This document shows positions 61,981 to 64,000 of a DNA stretch of 64,000 nt, piece after piece (within the stretch, counting starts at the first letter, position 1; each line of letters starts with the position of its first letter). The notes beneath the pieces were generated by a model, which saw nothing but the letters and a program-made list of their open reading frames with translations, ran no database searches and had not been told where the DNA came from. The position numbers and the translations under genes are program-made. The stretch comes from Nitrososphaerota archaeon (GTDB lineage Archaea; Thermoproteota; Nitrososphaeria; Nitrososphaerales; CADDZS01), in contig JAJPHP010000071.1 in assembly GCA_021325255.1 (NCBI GenBank), positions 124,001-188,000 on the forward strand, written 5' to 3'.

Positions 61981-64000
61981 TGCACCTCCTCCACTATCAG
62001 ATTCGCGTATGAGTCAACGCTCACACGCTGTCCGGGCGCCACGACGCACGTCGATTCCTTCTCCTCAACTATCGCAGGCCCCTCAAACGAAGCACCCTCG
62101 AATAACTTGTAGCGATCGTAGATCGTCGACTCGATGAACCCGCTTGTTTCGGGGAAGTAGACGCCCCTCCTTCCCTTTATCGCATCCTTTGCATCGGCCG
62201 CTCCAAATTGTTTCTTACCCTTCAACGAGACCTTTGGCACGACGCCGCTCGCAATCAACCTGAAGTTGACGCACTCTATCGGGTCGCTGCTCGTGTAGCC
62301 GTACCTCGCCTGGTAGAGTTTGAGAAAGTTGCTCTTCAACTCCTCATAGTTAAAATCATCAAAGCCGTGTCCGAAGGGCACGGTGAGTTCAAACGCCTGT
62401 CCGGAGTAGCGCATGTCAACTGCTCTAGCGTAGCGCCTCTCATACTCCGTCTCCGAGAGCAGCGGGTCTGCCTCGTCCTTCATGGACTCGTAGAGCTCCT
62501 TCACCTTGGAGACGTTAATGTCCTGTAATCGTGTAAGGTAGGTCCTGATGAAATCAAACTTCATGTCCGCGACCAGAAGTCCTAGTGCTGACGTGACACC
62601 GGCCGCAAGAGGCACTATTGTCCTGCGTATCTTCAGGAGACGCGCAAGCCGCGTTGCGTGCACCGGTCCCGCTCCGCCAAATGCGACAAGTGACAACAAA
62701 GTAGGATCCTGTCCCCTCTCCACGGAGATTATGCGCATCGCCCTTGACATGTTTGTGTTCACAATGTCGTACACTCCAGCGGCGGCCTTGTCCACGTCCA
62801 TGCCTAACTTTGATCCTAGTTTCTCCTCGATTATTTTCACGGATTTTTGCTTGTCGAGTTTGATCTCGCCGCCAAGGAAGTAATCTGGGTTGAGGTAGCC
62901 AAGGATCAGGTCTGCGTCCGTGACCGTTGGTTCATTTCCTCCTTTAGGATAGCATGCTGGACCCGGGTCTGCGCCGGCGCTCTGCGGGCCAACTTTGAGC
63001 AATCCGTACTCAAGATGTGCGATGCTTCCCCCACCCGCGCCTATCTCCAGAAGGTCTATGGTAGGTATTCTCACAGGATATCCGCTACCCTTGAGGTACA
63101 TGTAGCCGGCGACCTCGAAATCACTTGTAACCCTGGGCTCCCCGCCTATGATCAGGCAGCACTTCGCCGTAGTGCCTCCCATGTCAAAGGAAATCATGTT
63201 CTTGGTCTCCCCGAGAGCTCCGAGGTAGGTCGCAGCTAGGGCACCCGCAGCCGGCCCGGATTCTATTATCCTGACCGGGAACTTGGACGCAGTCGCAACG
63301 GTGCAGAGGCCTCCTGAGGACTGCATGATGAACAGCCTTCCCTCAAAGCCGTGCTTGCGGAGCGCCGACTCTATGATGTGCATGTAGTTCGCGGTTCTGG
63401 GTTGCGAGTAAGCGTTAATCACGGTGGTCGACGTGCGCTCATACTCCCTCCACTCGGGGAGAATGTCCGAGGAGACCGAGATCATGATATTTGGGGCAAC
63501 CTTGGAGACGATGCGCCTTGCTTCCTTCTCATGCGAGGGATTGGCGTAGGAGTGGAGGAACGAAATCGCGAGGGATTGGAAAGATTCCTTCCTCAACTGG
63601 TTGGCAATCTTCGTAACCTGGGCGCGGTCAAGCTTCTTCTCCGAGGTGCCGTCGTGAAATGTCCTCTCGTCGACCTCCATCCGCATCCTTCTCGGGACGA
63701 GGGGCCTGAGCTTTTCTTCGAAAATGTCGTAGACTGTGATCCTCTTCTCCCTTCCAATTTCGAGGACGTCCCTGAACCCCTTCGTAGTCAGGAGTGCCGT
63801 TTTTGCGCCCTTGCGCTCGATGACCGTGTTTGTAACAAGGGTGGTTGAGTGCACGGAAATCGCGAGGTTGCTACCTGTTATCTGCAGGCGGTCAAAGAGA
63901 GTCTTCAGTCCGTTCATCACGCCCTCCGAAGGGTCGCTCGGAGTTGTGGGGCACTTTACCACGGTCAACTCCCCCGTCTGTTCGTCAATTGCCACGAGAT
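61977..64000 (-). CDS. hyuA: Hydantoinase A / oxoprolinase-type subunit (second HyuA, 5' partial)
   Basis: About 673 residues are visible; the frame is still open at the window edge (L-V-A-I-D reads into 64000), and the N-terminal ATP motif (GVDVGGTFTD-like) must lie beyond it. Present motifs: STTLVTNTVIERKGAKTALL, SSDILPEWREYERTSTTVIN, ISFDMGGTTAKCCLIIGG, LEIGAGGGSIAHLEYGLLKV, GPQSAGADPGPACY and VAFGGAGPVHATRLARLLKI. It forms the ATP-dependent hydantoinase with the hyuB downstream. Confidence 0.92.
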   Translation of the reverse strand, partial: LVAIDEQTGELTVVKCPTTPSDPSEGVMNGLKTLFDRLQITGSNLAISVHSTTLVTNTVIERKGAKTALLTTKGFRDVLEIGREKRITVYDIFEEKLRPLVPRRMRMEVDERTFHDGTSEKKLDRAQVTKIANQLRKESFQSLAISFLHSYANPSHEKEARRIVSKVAPNIMISVSSDILPEWREYERTSTTVINAYSQPRTANYMHIIESALRKHGFEGRLFIMQSSGGLCTVATASKFPVRIIESGPAAGALAATYLGALGETKNMISFDMGGTTAKCCLIIGGEPRVTSDFEVAGYMYLKGSGYPVRIPTIDLLEIGAGGGSIAHLEYGLLKVGPQSAGADPGPACYPKGGNEPTVTDADLILGYLNPDYFLGGEIKLDKQKSVKIIEEKLGSKLGMDVDKAAAGVYDIVNTNMSRAMRIISVERGQDPTLLSLVAFGGAGPVHATRLARLLKIRRTIVPLAAGVTSALGLLVADMKFDFIRTYLTRLQDINVSKVKELYESMKDEADPLLSETEYERRYARAVDMRYSGQAFELTVPFGHGFDDFNYEELKSNFLKLYQARYGYTSSDPIECVNFRLIASGVVPKVSLKGKKQFGAADAKDAIKGRRGVYFPETSGFIESTIYDRYKLFEGASFEGPAIVEEKESTCVVAPGQRVSVDSYANLIVEEVQ

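Overview
The window looks like the chromosome of a heterotrophic archaeon, most likely a Thermoproteota/Thaumarchaeota-type lineage (inference; no rRNA or tRNA is present to settle it). Support: TATA-like boxes sit about 25-30 bp before many starts with little or no leader, TTG and GTG starts are common, and the gene set includes HicAB, VapBC, DUF123, F420/FMN LLM-family oxidoreductases and N-terminally anchored surface proteins with Ser/Thr-rich stalks. No ammonia-oxidation, ribosomal or replication genes are seen.

Layout. 0-5 kb: tail of a solute-binding protein, a COG1228-type amidohydrolase, an M24 peptidase and an S9 peptidase. 5-7.6 kb: a broken PD-(D/E)XK-type nuclease gene, a zinc-ribbon membrane protein and an unrecognised coiled-coil protein. 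7.8-14.7 kb: a surface-anchored NMT1/SsuA-like binding protein followed by ferredoxin, an SdhA/AprA-like flavoprotein and the three subunits of a xanthine dehydrogenase-family molybdenum hydroxylase. This looks like one uptake-plus-oxidation cassette and is the best candidate for an undescribed system. 15-25 kb: a small-gene island rich in toxin-antitoxin modules, intact (HicAB, two VapBC pairs, DUF2283) and decayed (DUF4258, DUF433, a PIN fragment), with DprA, DUF123, a frameshifted CAP-domain gene and a diverged duplicated segment. 23.7-31.6 kb: a creatininase homologue, a polysaccharide deacetylase with an unusual start, a beta-propeller-like surface protein and a peptide/nickel-type ABC transporter whose DppB gene is reduced to its last ~73 codons. 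31.6-35.4 kb: a first HyuA/HyuB pair. 36.1-39.0 kb: bacterial-type PEP carboxylase. 40.8-44.8 kb: a second ABC set (binding protein, DppB, DppC) without ATPases. 44.9-64 kb: AmpS-like peptidase, two amidases, two LLM oxidoreductases, a DMT transporter, a class III CoA-transferase, a frameshifted flavoprotein, a second creatininase homologue, another binding protein, an M20 amidohydrolase and a second HyuA/HyuB pair cut by the window end.

Together the genes point to scavenging of peptides, amides and cyclic N-compounds: binding proteins and ABC transporters for uptake, HyuAB and creatininase homologues for ring opening, amidases, M20, M24, S9 and AmpS enzymes for amide and peptide cleavage, and a molybdenum hydroxylase for heterocycle oxidation. 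Exact substrates cannot be read from the sequence. Several genes carry single frameshifts; genuine decay and assembly indels cannot be separated here.
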